Origin: Litsea cubeba
Taxonomy: Eukaryota; Streptophyta; Magnoliopsida; Laurales; Lauraceae
Direction of reading: 5' to 3'
Assembly (NCBI GenBank): GCA_012931725.1
Contig: CM022949.1
Span: 58,337,922 to 58,401,921, forward strand
DNA: 64,000 nucleotides
Shown: piece after piece, positions 1-9,188 of the stretch
How the letters are laid out: every line of letters starts with the position of its first letter
How positions within the stretch are numbered: position 1 is the stretch's first letter
Position numbers and translations under genes: made by a program
Notes under the pieces: model-generated
The model's input: the letters and a program-made list of their open reading frames with translations, nothing else
The model's database searches: none
Told to the model about the DNA's origin: nothing

Positions 1-680
1 TTGTGCGAGACAGAATGATGTCTCACTGTAGCGAGACTCATGCTCGCTATAGCGAGCTATGTGGCTGAAGCCCAGTTCCGTCCGGACTCTATGCAAGAGT
101 TCTTTTTTGCTTGTAATTTTAAGTGGTTTATTCTTAGAAGTCTCTTGGACGAACTTAAGCCTATTTATTGGGTGTTTCTCTCAATCCAAAGTGTACACAC
201 AAGAAGTTAATTCTCTTTTGATCTGAGATTAGAATACCCTAAAAGAGATTTTCTTGTTTCTCTAGAGTCATTGAGACTTGAGAAATCGTTATGAAGGACT
301 GCTCTAGAAGGTTTTACTGCTTCTACTCTCTTGTAGAAGATTGATCATCTTGGTGGACAGGTACAAGGAGATCAAGTAAGGAGAAAGGTGCACGGTGGAA
401 GTCATGTTAGTGGATTCTGTGCAAGAACAACTACGGTCCTTAGGTCGAGGTACAGACTGAGGTAAAGGAGCCTGTGAGTATATATTGTAAACTGTTCGTG
501 AACTCTTGATTTTTGGTTCGTGGTTTTTCTCTCTAAATAGGGTTTCAACGTAAAATTTGTGTCTGCCTTCTTATGGTGTGTGATTGGTAGATAATTAGTT
601 CTATATTGTCTGATTGGTTTATTTCCGCTGCATTGATTTGTTTAATTAGAACTAGTAATTCATTCGAGTGGGTCCTAAAA
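1..680 (+). mobile_element. Probable 3' part of a Copia-type LTR inside a peroxidase intron
   Basis: This stretch has no gene. Its composition and layout resemble the R/U5 part of a plant Copia LTR: a leader-like run with 'ccctaaaagaga', then a pyrimidine-rich end with 'tttatttccgctgca' and a terminal 'gggtcctaaaa'. It lies directly before the peroxidase acceptor site, so it probably sits in that gene's intron. A perfect 16-bp palindrome (GCTCGCTATAGCGAGC) lies at 42-57. The left end is outside the window, so no target duplication can be checked. The family assignment is an inference. Confidence 0.4.
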
Positions 681-750
681 AACCTTCAATCTTCATTACT
701 TTTTTTTGTTTTAAAACTAAATGTGTGCAACTTGCTTTAACATTTTGCAG

Positions 751-1166
751 GAGCGCACACAATTGGCATCGCTCACTGTCCGGCATTTAGCAATCGACTC
801 TACAATTTCACAGGAGTGGGTGATGAAGATCCTTCCCTTGACAGTGAGTACACCGCAAACCTCAAGGTGAACAAATGCAAGACTCAGACAGACAATACTA
901 CAATTGTCGAAATGGATCCGGGCAGCTTCAGGACCTTTGACCTCAGCTACTACAATCTTTTACTAAAGAGACAAGGTTTATTCGTGTCTGATGCTACTCT
1001 GATCACCGACAGCACTTCAAGATCATATGTCAGCCAACTCCTCAATGGCTCGCTTTCAAAATTCTACGAGGAATTTGCATCATCAATGGAAAAGTTGATT
1101 GAAGTCCAAGTAAAGACAGGATCTACAGGGGAGATTAGGAAGAACTGTGCTGTTATCAATAGTTAA
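751..1166 (+). CDS. Class III (secretory) plant peroxidase, terminal exon
   Basis: Last exon of a haem-dependent secreted peroxidase, which oxidises phenolic substrates with hydrogen peroxide in the cell wall or vacuole. The exon starts after an acceptor site (tttgcag ending at 750) with a split Gly codon, then reads AHTIGIAHC, the family signature with the proximal haem-ligand His. Later features are DPSLDSEY, the FDLSYYNLLLKRQGLF region and a C-terminal GEIRKNCAVINS. Cys residues of the usual disulphides are present (AHC, NKCK, KNC). The frame is open to a TAA at 1166. Earlier exons are not in the window, and the upstream intron appears to hold an LTR, so the full gene may or may not be functional. 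The family call is firm; the individual gene is not identified. Confidence 0.9.
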
Positions 1167-1250
1167 AAATTTAGGTTCTTTTGTTCTTATTTTCATTTCT
1201 CTGTTTATCAAAGTGTGTTGTTAGCTCTTTTTAAAGAGTCGGACTGCGAG

Positions 1251-1256
1251 AATAAA
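1251..1256 (+). terminator. AATAAA polyadenylation signal of the peroxidase gene
   Basis: A canonical AATAAA lies about 85 bases after the peroxidase stop codon, in a T-rich 3' untranslated stretch. Position and sequence fit the gene's poly(A) signal. Confidence 0.5.
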
Positions 1257-1412
1257 GCTAGTTCATTGATGCATTTTTTTTTCCTGAATCATCAGTATGT
1301 ATGTATATTCATGGTTTTCTTTCTTGTCTATGATTCTGTACCCAAAATTGAATTGAAACATGAGAAATAATTCGATGAGATCTGAGAGTTCCAAAAGAAC
1401 AAAGGGAAATAG

Positions 1413-1569
1413 TGTTGAAAATCAATTTTTATTTTGATTTATGCATCCTATTAGGATGGGGCTCCTAAAGCCAAAATGCACGAGTTGGGTCTTATCCAAA
1501 CTCTTAAGTGATGGGGAGATCATAAGTGGACCCCACTTATGGCATCATGAGCCACACTCAAGCCCAACA
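1413..1569 (-). repeat. Short LTR of a Copia remnant (157 bp)
   Basis: The stretch is bounded by TGTTG at 1413 and CAACA at 1565-1569, the inverted ends typical of LTRs. Read on minus, it directly follows a purine-rich tract (GGGAGAA, complement of about 1570-1576), as expected for a 3' LTR. The flanking pol-like remnant supports a Copia element on minus. The partner LTR is missing, so this is a truncated old copy. Confidence 0.5.
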
Positions 1570-1738
1570 TTCTCCCGACTGGCTTGAATGTCACATACAT
1601 CAAAGTCGTCCAAGTCCCATATCCATTACATGCCTTTCAAATATATCCTTGCTAGCATATCGTGATTGAATCTCCCAACTGTTCAGATGATGTGATATGA
1701 TTCTCCTTTTTCAGCCACATCTCATATGTAATGATATC
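1570..1738 (-). pseudogene. Copia pol 3' end remnant, part 1 (interrupted by the first Tat element)
   Basis: Read on minus, this gives TYEMWLKKENHITSSEQL, resembling the end of a Copia RNase H domain where a conserved H-I/Y-R motif precedes the C terminus. The sequence continues at 15493-15599 once the inserted Tat element and one target duplication are removed. Several stops are present. The family call rests on weak local similarity plus the adjoining LTR structure. Confidence 0.45.
1734..1738. other. Target-site duplication ATATC, left copy
   Basis: ATATC directly precedes the TG start of the Tat LTR. The same five bases directly follow the outer end of the truncated third LTR at 15488-15492. 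This shows that 1739-15487 is a single inserted unit. Confidence 0.85.
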
Positions 1739-2626
1739 TGTAGGTGCAGAAAATAACGACCCACAATAACTGGGGAGCCTTAGAGGACTTATCCAAAGTG
1801 GTGATGACTGGGTACCGTCCGAAAGCCTGAAAGAGAAGAGCAAACAGTCAGAGGACCCTGGCCTGGGCGGCGCAAGGCTCTCCGATGCCAAAGTCAGTGA
1901 ATGAACTGGAACAATGGAAGGAGAGGAAGAAGAGAGGCAGAGTAACAGCTCTGTGGGTTGAATTGTGCGTACCTTGCATGTGGTATGAAGCTCTATTTAT
2001 AGAGGCTTGGGTCGTATCTTTGGAGAATATCTTGGTGTGGGTCCCATGATTCGACTGGGAAGTCATGATCAGCCCACAAAGTAATAAATGCGGTCCAATC
2101 CAGCCCACTCTGCATTTAATGCCAGTCGGATCAGCCCACATCGCATTAAATGCGCGTCTTGTTGGGCCAGATTGTGTTGGGCGCCTTTGACGGTTGGGGT
2201 ACCATCGGATCCGCCCTCGGGCCTTGCCCTGATGTGGCTTCAGCCGCTGGATGCCGCCCTGTCAGTGATATGGCGAAGATTGTGGACGGCTGGATGTCGC
2301 ATCTGTCTCACTAGCTCGCGCCCCTATTCCTCCACGTGCCTGATGACGTGGGGGATGAGGGGTGCGAGTGGAGGTTCTTTCGTGCTTCGGCTTTCGTCCC
2401 GGCTCCTTCAGCCGAGGTGGAGCTCTCAGCCGAGATGGGCACGTGGGGTAGCCGAGCTCGGCGCTAGCGGCCCGGAGCTGTTTGACTTCGGCTGAGGCCA
2501 CTGCCCTGGTAGCCGGGGTGAGTTTGGTGCCACGTGGATGGCACGCGGATGGTTCGTGAGGATGCTTAGTCTCATCTGATGGCTATGATTAGCGTAATCC
2601 TGTAGTTCTGGAAATCTCCCCACACA
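1739..2626 (-). repeat. 3' LTR of the first Tat element (888 bp)
   Basis: Starts TGTAGGTGCAG and ends CCCCACACA on plus, giving proper TG...CA ends. It matches 13531-14417 with about four differences seen by eye. It keeps a minus-strand TATA box (TATAAATAG). A GC-rich palindrome GCCGAGCTCGGC lies at 2451-2462. An open plus-strand frame of 135 codons crosses it (2088-2495), but I see no protein similarity. Confidence 0.95.
1993..2001 (-). promoter_or_regulatory. TATA box of the LTR promoter (intact copy)
   Basis: The complement reads TATAAATAG in a suitable upstream part of the LTR. The equivalent bases in the 5' LTR (13784-13792) have lost one base and read CTAAAATAG. Confidence 0.6.
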
Positions 2627-2645
2627 ATTGCCCCCTAGCTTTTGA
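2627..2645 (-). other. Polypurine tract of the first Tat element
   Basis: On minus the bases adjacent to the 3' LTR read AAAAGCTAGGGGGCAAT, a purine-rich primer for plus-strand synthesis directly upstream of the LTR. Confidence 0.7.
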
Positions 2646-2897
2646 CCTCTTAAGCGTCCTAGCCTTTAGTGGTCGAAAGCTAGAAAAACTCGTCGGGGAT
2701 GCGGCGATCATTGCCTGGTGTCGTTTCAACTTTTCTGAAGCAATAAATGCTCTGCCCTGTCTGTCCTGGGAAGCGAGTCGACGGCTACACGCGTAGCCTC
2801 TTCACTGATTGCGCTGTCTTATTGATGGAACGGGCGCGGATCGCAAAATCCATCCTTTCGAATTTCGAAAGTAGCGCGCGCCGAGGGTTCCCTTTCC

Positions 2898-2905
2898 ATA
2901 AATAG
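2898..2905 (+). promoter_or_regulatory. TATA box of the antisense gene
   Basis: ATAAATAG lies about 230 bases upstream of the start codon of the opposite-strand gene. The pyrimidine-rich sequence after it fits a transcription start near 2930. A likely 5' UTR intron follows at 3049-3130 (ctGTAAGT ... ctttctAG), ending two bases before the ATG. Confidence 0.5.
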
Positions 2906-3132
2906 GGTCGTCTTCTTCCTTTCTTGTTTCTGATTTCCTTTTGCCTTTGCCTTCATCTTCGATTTCTGCTCTGCTGCTCGAGATCTCTCTAGCGAGGACG
3001 ACCATAGGACGTGCCCGGATCTGTTCTTGAGTCGCCCCATTTGTCTCTGTAAGTTGCTTCGCGCCTCTGTGTAGCTTTTTCTTGGGGTTTCGCGACCTTT
3101 AGGGTTTAACTTTGCTGTCACCCTTTCTAGAT

Positions 3133-5604
3133 ATGGGCACCCCTAGGTTCGATTTAGATACTGAAGAGGGCATAGCCAGATTTAGGGCCGCTTTCAATAT
3201 TCCGGAGGGAGTCCTCCTCAAGCCGGCGGACTCCGTCGATTATGCCACAATGCGCTGGTCCTGCGGCTGGATGGCGTTCCCTCTGATCTCCGTGATCGAG
3301 GGCGGGGTCAGATTTCCTCTGCACCCCTTGCTTAGGGCCTGCCTTAGTACCTGGTCCATTACCCCGTGCCAGCTGATGCCCAATGGCTATAAGGTCATCA
3401 TGGGCACGGCGAAGCTGAATGAGATTTTGGGAACCGACCTAGGTGTCCACGATATCGAGGATACCTACGATATCTGCAAGGCTGGGGAAGGGAAATACTA
3501 TCTCCAGGTGAAGCCGCAGCGAAGAGGCTTCGTCCTGGCCTTGGAGGATTCGAGTAAGAATGCCGATGAAACTTTCTTCTGTGTGTCGGGGGACTGGGAG
3601 TTCGGCGCTGGCGAGAGCAGGAGGCTGATGGTCCCACGTCGCCCCGGGACAGTCCCAAGTAATCACCGCTTCTTTTCTCTTACTCGCTTTGCTTGATCTC
3701 GATGATGCCGAGCTGACACTCTTATTGTCTATTGTGCAGAGGCAGGCGCGAGGCGACGCCGAGCTGCGAGCGAAGGTTGGAGGAGGAACGTCGACGACAT
3801 CAATAAGGTAGAAAGATACAAGGGGCACGAGACCAAGTCGGCTTGGAAGCTGCTCGGGTATACGCCTAGGTACCGTGGTCACTACAGGAGAACCGGAGTA
3901 GCCGAGGTGGACGAGGCGCACCCTGATCGTCCTACCGTCTCCGTTGCCGTGCCTGCCGGGATCCCTTTGACCGATCCTGCTGCGAGCCGAGCTGCGTCTG
4001 GCGCCGAGGCGTCGACCTCTAGTTCGGAGCCACTGAACCTGACGCAGATAGTGGACGCTTATTCTTCCGATAGGGAAGAAGACATGGAGGGAAGCTCAAG
4101 GGCGCCAGTTGTTAAGGACCTGGCGGCCAAGTTCAGGCGGGGGTCTTCCTCCTCTGCGACGCCATCATCTGCCAGTACCCGCGCAGCTTCTGGCTCGGGG
4201 GGTGCTGGCGCCACTTCTGCTCCTGCTCCTGCTCCTGCTCCGAGCGAGGGAGTTCGGCGACGCTCGCCGGATCACCTGAGGGAGGGGTCCCCGCCCAGGA
4301 AGAAGTCCAAGGCGGGGGAGAAGGACTCGGGGGCTGAACAGCCTCCGAAGGGCAAAACCCCTGCGCGGGCCCCCGGAGTTAAGGCTCCATCTGAGAAGAG
4401 TGCGCCGGCCAGCAAGTCGACCTGTGGGACGACCCGCGAGCTCACCATCTCGGTGGGGCAAGGGTCTGGATCGGCTTCCGGACCTCGAACTGCCCCAGCG
4501 CCATGGAGACCGAGGATGGAGACGCAACCTGGTAAGCCTCTGAACGTCGAGGACCGGCTGATGGGGAACGCCGACGTCATCGGAGCTCTCGCCAAGGTCT
4601 GCACTCTGCCGCGAGACATGGAGACGCACGAGAGGTTCGACAACGAGAACCTGATGGTCTCGGCGATCCAGGCTAACCTTCTGGTAAGTGTTTTCGGCGC
4701 TCTTCTTCAAGTAATTTAGCTCGACTGCCCCGGTTTGACCCACTTTTTCCACCTGCAGAACGTGCAAAGGCTCCTGACCGTGGTGGGGAGGAGTGACAGG
4801 AACGCCGCGAGGGTCACTCAGCTGGAGTCTGAGAGGGAGAAGCTGAAGAAGGAGCTAGAAGAGCTAAGGAAGGGAATGGAGGGGCTGAAGAAGGCCAGCG
4901 CTGAAGAGACTGCTCGGCTGGCGTCGGCTCTGGCTGATGTCGCCGAACTCACGTCGAGAGCTAATCATTTGAAAGGCGAGGTCTGGGCGAGGAACAAGAG
5001 GACCGCCGAGCTGGAGTCGGAGCTGGCCAGATCAAAGTCTGAATCGGCGGCCGAGGGGACGAGGCTGCGCGGGGAGGTGCTGGCCGGGCGCGCTGAAAGA
5101 GAGAAGCTGAAGATGGCGAACGCCGAGCTGGAAAAGGAGAAGGCCTCCCTTCTGTCCGAGGCCCAATCAGCTTTCCAGAATGGGGTGGATCATGCCACGG
5201 AGCTGTATGAGAAGCAGGTGGAGGAGATCACCTCCATTCTGTTCGAGGAAGGATGCTTGGCCGCACTGAGGCGTGCGGGGGTTCCTGAAGACCACCCCGT
5301 CTACCGGGACTTGCCAAAGTATTCGGACCCGGCTCCTGAGCTGAGCCCTGCCCCTGCAGCTGAAAGTGCCCCAGTCGAAGCTCCTGCAGTCGTTCCTGCT
5401 CCAGACGCCACTCCAGTTGCCCCAGCCCCGAGCGATGCTTCGGCCGCGCCTCAAGGCGAAGCCTCTTCTGCCCCCGCTTCGGGTGAGGTACCGGTCAAAG
5501 CCCCTTCTGCCGGCGACGCTCCAAGCAAGGTCACGGTCGCGGCCGATGCTGCTGGTCCGGCAGATACGGTGATCGACCTGATTGAGTCGCCGAAGCCACA
5601 GTAG
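3133..5604 (+). CDS. Antisense accessory gene of the Tat element, three exons, PF04195-like protein
   Basis: Proposed exons are 3133-3658, 3740-4683 and 4759-5604. The junctions are standard (AA/GTAATC, GTGCAG/AG, CTG/GTAAGT, CTGCAG/AAC) and the joined frame is open for 771 codons. Exon 1 resembles the 'putative gypsy type transposon' family (PF04195): RFPLHPLLRACLSTW, then PCQLMPNGYKVIMG. Exon 2 is basic and rich in Ser, Pro and Ala, with SPPRKKSK-like nuclear-localisation stretches. Exon 3 starts with a long charged coiled coil (4795-5240) and ends in a Pro/Ala-rich tail. Such opposite-strand genes are known in Tat-type elements, but their function is unknown. It has its own TATA box and a probable 5' UTR intron. 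No stops are seen, unlike the sense gag-pol. Splicing is inferred. Confidence 0.8.
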
Positions 5605-5993
5605 CCTTGCTTCTTTTTTCCTTTGGCCTTTTCTTTTTCAGCCCTGTAATACTCTGTGCCATTAATGAAAGACGGGCTTCTTCACTTGTGCATTTTTCTC
5701 TCTTTCGCTTCTGAATGTGCTATTGAATGGTATTGAATGTCTTTAATGTGATGCGTGACCCTCGAGATAGAGAGAGTCAAACGGGCTTCATAGCTGTCTG
5801 TGCCGATTCTCCGTATTCTGGAGACCATAAATAGCAGTAAGCATGGTGATACGGCCGATGAGGGAAACGGGCGGACGTCTCCACGTGGCGCCATAGGAAT
5901 CGCTGGTCAACAGACAGGAAGAGGTGCGTCCCATGTAACGCGTGGGAGACTTCGCCCCTTAACTTCCTTCGGAGACTGAGCCCTTCTTCTTCC
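5605..5993 (+). other. 3' region of the antisense gene, no coding sequence seen
   Basis: T-rich sequence follows the stop, with 'tgtaatactctgtgccattaat' around 5645-5666 as a plausible poly(A) region. I see no further gene before the next TATA-like box at 5994. Confidence 0.4.
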
Positions 5994-6720
5994 TATAAGT
6001 AGAGACAGCAGTTTCGCCATGGGAGAAGAAAAGAAAAGGAATTAGGATAGTTTAATTCACATAGTCGTAGGAGCCATGTCTGGTAGACATTTTGGAACTT
6101 TTGATCCGGGGGGAACCCCTGCGCCTGTGGACGGCTCTCTCCGAGGGGGGAAGCCCGTCGTGGTCTGCGCGCTCTCTGAAGGAATTCCCCGTGGACCACG
6201 CGCTCTCTGAACGCGGGTTCATGGCCGACCGTCCCTGGTCCGGTTGCAGGGGAATCTTCTGCAACTGTGGGATGGTCGCGCCCTCTGCGTCTGGCAATCC
6301 TGCAGGGTCCTGCGTGACATCGCGCTCCCCGTGAGCCCCCTGCGCCGTGTCAGGATCGCCGAGTTAAGGGTGGGACTGAGGCCCCGCTGGACCTGGGGGT
6401 TCTTCAAACTTTGGTCTCACTGACCAGAGGGTGTTGAAGAGCTCAGCGAGGTCTAGGGCCTCCGAACTGGAGGGGCTCTGCAGCGCTTTGGTCTGACCAA
6501 CCAAAGTGTATTGTAGAGCTCGCTGAAATTCAGGATCCCTCAGAACCTCCAGGCAACGATCCGGCGTCTTCGAGCTTGCAGCCTGAAGAGTCGGTGAAGA
6601 TCAGAGTCTCCCAGCTTTCACTTTATTTTCTGCTTTTAGAGGACTGTGATCCTCCTTTCTGTATTTTATTTTCTTTTCTGTAACCTTTGTAATGGAGCAA
6701 TTACAATGAATAAAAAGGAA
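5994..6720 (+). other. Possible second short antisense transcription unit
   Basis: TATAAGTAG at 5994-6002 is followed by an ATG at 6076. Near the end is a plant-like poly(A) region: 'tttgtaatggagcaattac' then AATAAA at 6709-6714. No long reading frame lies between. Two imperfect direct repeats starting CTTTGGTCT lie at about 6411-6459 and 6487-6534. It could be a noncoding transcript, a remnant of another gene or chance. Confidence 0.35.
6076..6210 (+). CDS. Small hypothetical frame, 44 residues
   Basis: First ATG after the TATA-like box at 5994. It encodes a short Gly/Pro/Arg-rich peptide starting MSGRHFGTFDPGG. No known family is recognised, and it may not be translated. Confidence 0.2.
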   Translation: MSGRHFGTFDPGGTPAPVDGSLRGGKPVVVCALSEGIPRGPRAL

Positions 6721-6957
6721 GAGTTTTTGTGGTCACTCAACCTGTGTGCTTTTTTACTTTCCTTGCACTGTTTTGGAACACTTGTGTTTTTGTGCTGCTT
6801 TCTTGTGCTCCAGTGCTTGCGCAGCTCTTTCTTTCTTAAAAACTGTCTTTGGCCGAAATGGCTAGCTTTGGCCGAGACGAACTGCTTGCGCCGAAGTGGA
6901 TCCAGAATACCGCTGGTCTCGGCTATGTGAGCATGAGTTCGGCAACGGTCTTTGAGG

Positions 6958-7717
6958 GGTGTATAAACCCGGACTTTAGGAAACGACCGAGTGTTCGAAC
7001 TCGAGGCCTTTTCCAGGGCGGTAGACCCTTGAGTTGGGTAAAACCCGGACTTTAGGAAGCGGCCGAGTGTTCGAACTCGAGGCCTTTTCCAGGGCGGTGG
7101 ACCCTTGAGTGGGGTAAAACCCGGACTTTAGGAAGCGGCCGAGTGTTCGAACTCGAGGCCTTTTCCAGGGCGGTAGACCCTTGAGTGGGGTAAAGCCCGG
7201 ACTTTAGGAAGCGGCCGAGTGTTCGAACTCGAGGCCTTTTCCAGGGCGGTAGACCCTTGAGTGGGGTAAAGCCCGGACTTTAGGAAGCGGCCGAGTGTTC
7301 GAACTCGAGGCCTTTTCCAGGGCGGTAGACCCTTGAGTGGGGTAAAACCTGGACTTTAGGAAGCGGCCGAGTGTTCGAACTCGAGGCCTTTTCCAGGGCG
7401 GTAGACCCTTGAGTGGGGTAAAACCCGGACTTTAGGAAGCGGCCGAGTGTTCGAACTCGAGGCCTTTTCCAGGGCGGTAGACCCTTGAGTGGGGTAAAAC
7501 CCGGACTTTAGGAAGCGGCCGAGTGTTCGAACTCGAGGCCTTTTCCAGGGCGGTAGACCCTTGAGTGGGGTAAAACCCGGACTTTAGGAAGCGGCCGAGT
7601 GTTCGAACTCGAGGCCTTTTCCAGGGCGGTAGACCCTTGAGTGGGGTAAAACCCGGACTTAAGGAAGCGGCCGAGTGTTCGAACTCGAGGCCTTTTCCAG
7701 GGCGGTAGACCCTTGAG
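6958..7717 (-). repeat. 76-bp minisatellite, ten copies
   Basis: The motif 'ggactttagg' recurs at 6971, 7047 and then every 76 bp to 7655. The unit also carries GAGTGTTCGAACTCGAGG (with the palindrome GAGTNTTCGAANCTC-like core) and CCAGGGCGGTAGACCC. Copies differ by only a few bases. It lies between the integrase and the antisense gene. Tandem repeats in this place are common in Tat-lineage elements. Confidence 0.97.
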
Positions 7718-7799
7718 CTGCCGGAGTCAATCAAAGAGAGATGACAGATTGATGACAGGGCGAAAGCTGCTTTCATTGATTCTGAGATTCATTACATCT

Positions 7800-9188
7800 T
7801 TAGAAATAGAATTTCTTTAAGTGGGATGCATTCCACAGTCTCGGCAGTGGCTTGCCCTCTAAGTCTTCGAGCTTGTAGGCTGATTTCCCTGCCAGTGAGA
7901 CCACCCTGAACGGGCCATGCCAGTTCGGAGCCAGCTTCCCTTCGTTTGGTTCTTTGTCAGCTGGCAGGGTCTTCTTCAGAACCAGCTCTCCCACGGAGAG
8001 TCTTCTTTCTCTGACATTTTGATTGTATGCCCTGGCTAACCGCTGCTGATAGTCGGTCAGTCGCAGGGCTGCTGCTTCTCGGCGTTCGTCTGCCAACTCC
8101 AGCTCCATTGCCAGGTTCGTCTCATTTCGGCCTTGGTCGACCAGCTCTGTCCTCAGGGTAGGAAGGCCGATTTCTAAAGGAATGACCGCCTCCATCCCGT
8201 AGGCCAGAGAGAAAGGTGTCGCCGAGGTGGACCTCCTTGGAGTTGTTCTGTATGCCCATAGCACGCTCGGAAGCTCCTCTGTCCATCTTCCCTTTGCCTT
8301 GTCCAGTCGCTTCTTCAGGCCGTCCAGGATCACTTTGTTAGAGATTTCGGCCTGGCCATTACTCTGTGGATATGCCGGAGTGGAGTAATGGTTTCTGATA
8401 CCGTGCTCTTGGCAGAAGTCTCTGAAGGACTTGGAGTCGAACTGAGTCCCGTTGTCCGAAATCAGGGTCCTGGGGATGCCGAACCTCGTTAGGATGTTTT
8501 TCCAAACGAAGTTCCTGGAGTCCCTGTCCGTGATTGAGGACAACGGTTCAGCTTCTATCCATTTTGTGAAGTAGTCTGTAGCGACTATCAGCCATCTCTT
8601 GTTCCCTGGAGCTCGGTGAAGAGGCCCCACAATGTCCAGGCCCCATTGAGCGAAGGGCCATGGGCTAGAGAGGGGACTCAGATCTTGCGCTGGCTGATGG
8701 AGAGAGTGGGAGAACTTCTGGCACTTCTCGCATTTCCTGGCGTACACCTGCGCGTCTTTCTGCATGTAGGGCCACCAGTAGCCCTGGCTTATTGCTCTGT
8801 AGGCCAGTGATCGACCTCGTATGTGACTGCCGCAGATTCCTTCGTGGATCTCATACAGGAAGTCGTTCACCTTGCTCGGGTGGACGCATTGGAGGTATGG
8901 ACCTGTGAAGGATTTCCTGTAGAGTTTGCCTTCGGGAGAGAGCCAGAATCGAGCTGCCTTGAGTCTGATCCTGTGGGCTTCAGTCTTGTCTTCAGGGAGC
9001 TGATCGTCCTTCAAGTAGGCGACAATTGGATCCATCCAGCTTGGGCCGAGGTCAGCACAGAGGACAAGCCGAGATGAATGGAGTTCTAAGCTTGACCTTG
9101 ATATTGACCCAACCTCGACGGTCCTTTTCTTCCCTGCTTTGACGGCAGAGGCCAGGTTTGCAAGCGCATCTACGTGCGTGTTGGTATC
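7800..9188 (-). pseudogene. int: Integrase of the first Tat element
   Basis: Catalyses insertion of element cDNA. The open part runs 9035-7800 and continues in frame upstream to the stop at 9189. The N-terminal zinc-binding region shows HEGICGSH and CEKCQKF. The catalytic core shows WGLDIVGPL, SDNGTQFDS and the AEISNKVILDGL helix carrying the catalytic Glu. The C terminus ends NASHLKKFYF. The domain looks intact but is cut off from the upstream polyprotein by a TGA. Confidence 0.9.

Noticed and set aside
2088..2495. 135-codon plus-strand frame in the Tat LTR, repeated at 13879-14286 and 15018-15440
   Set aside because: It lies fully within the LTR, on the strand opposite to the element, has no recognisable domain and is open probably because of high GC content.
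4215..4240. Trinucleotide-like run (CTCCTG) as a microsatellite
   Set aside because: It is short and part of the Pro/Ala-coding exon of the antisense gene.
6958..7717. Regularly spaced repeats that might suggest a CRISPR array
   Set aside because: The whole 76-bp unit is repeated without variable spacers, and the context is a plant retrotransposon.
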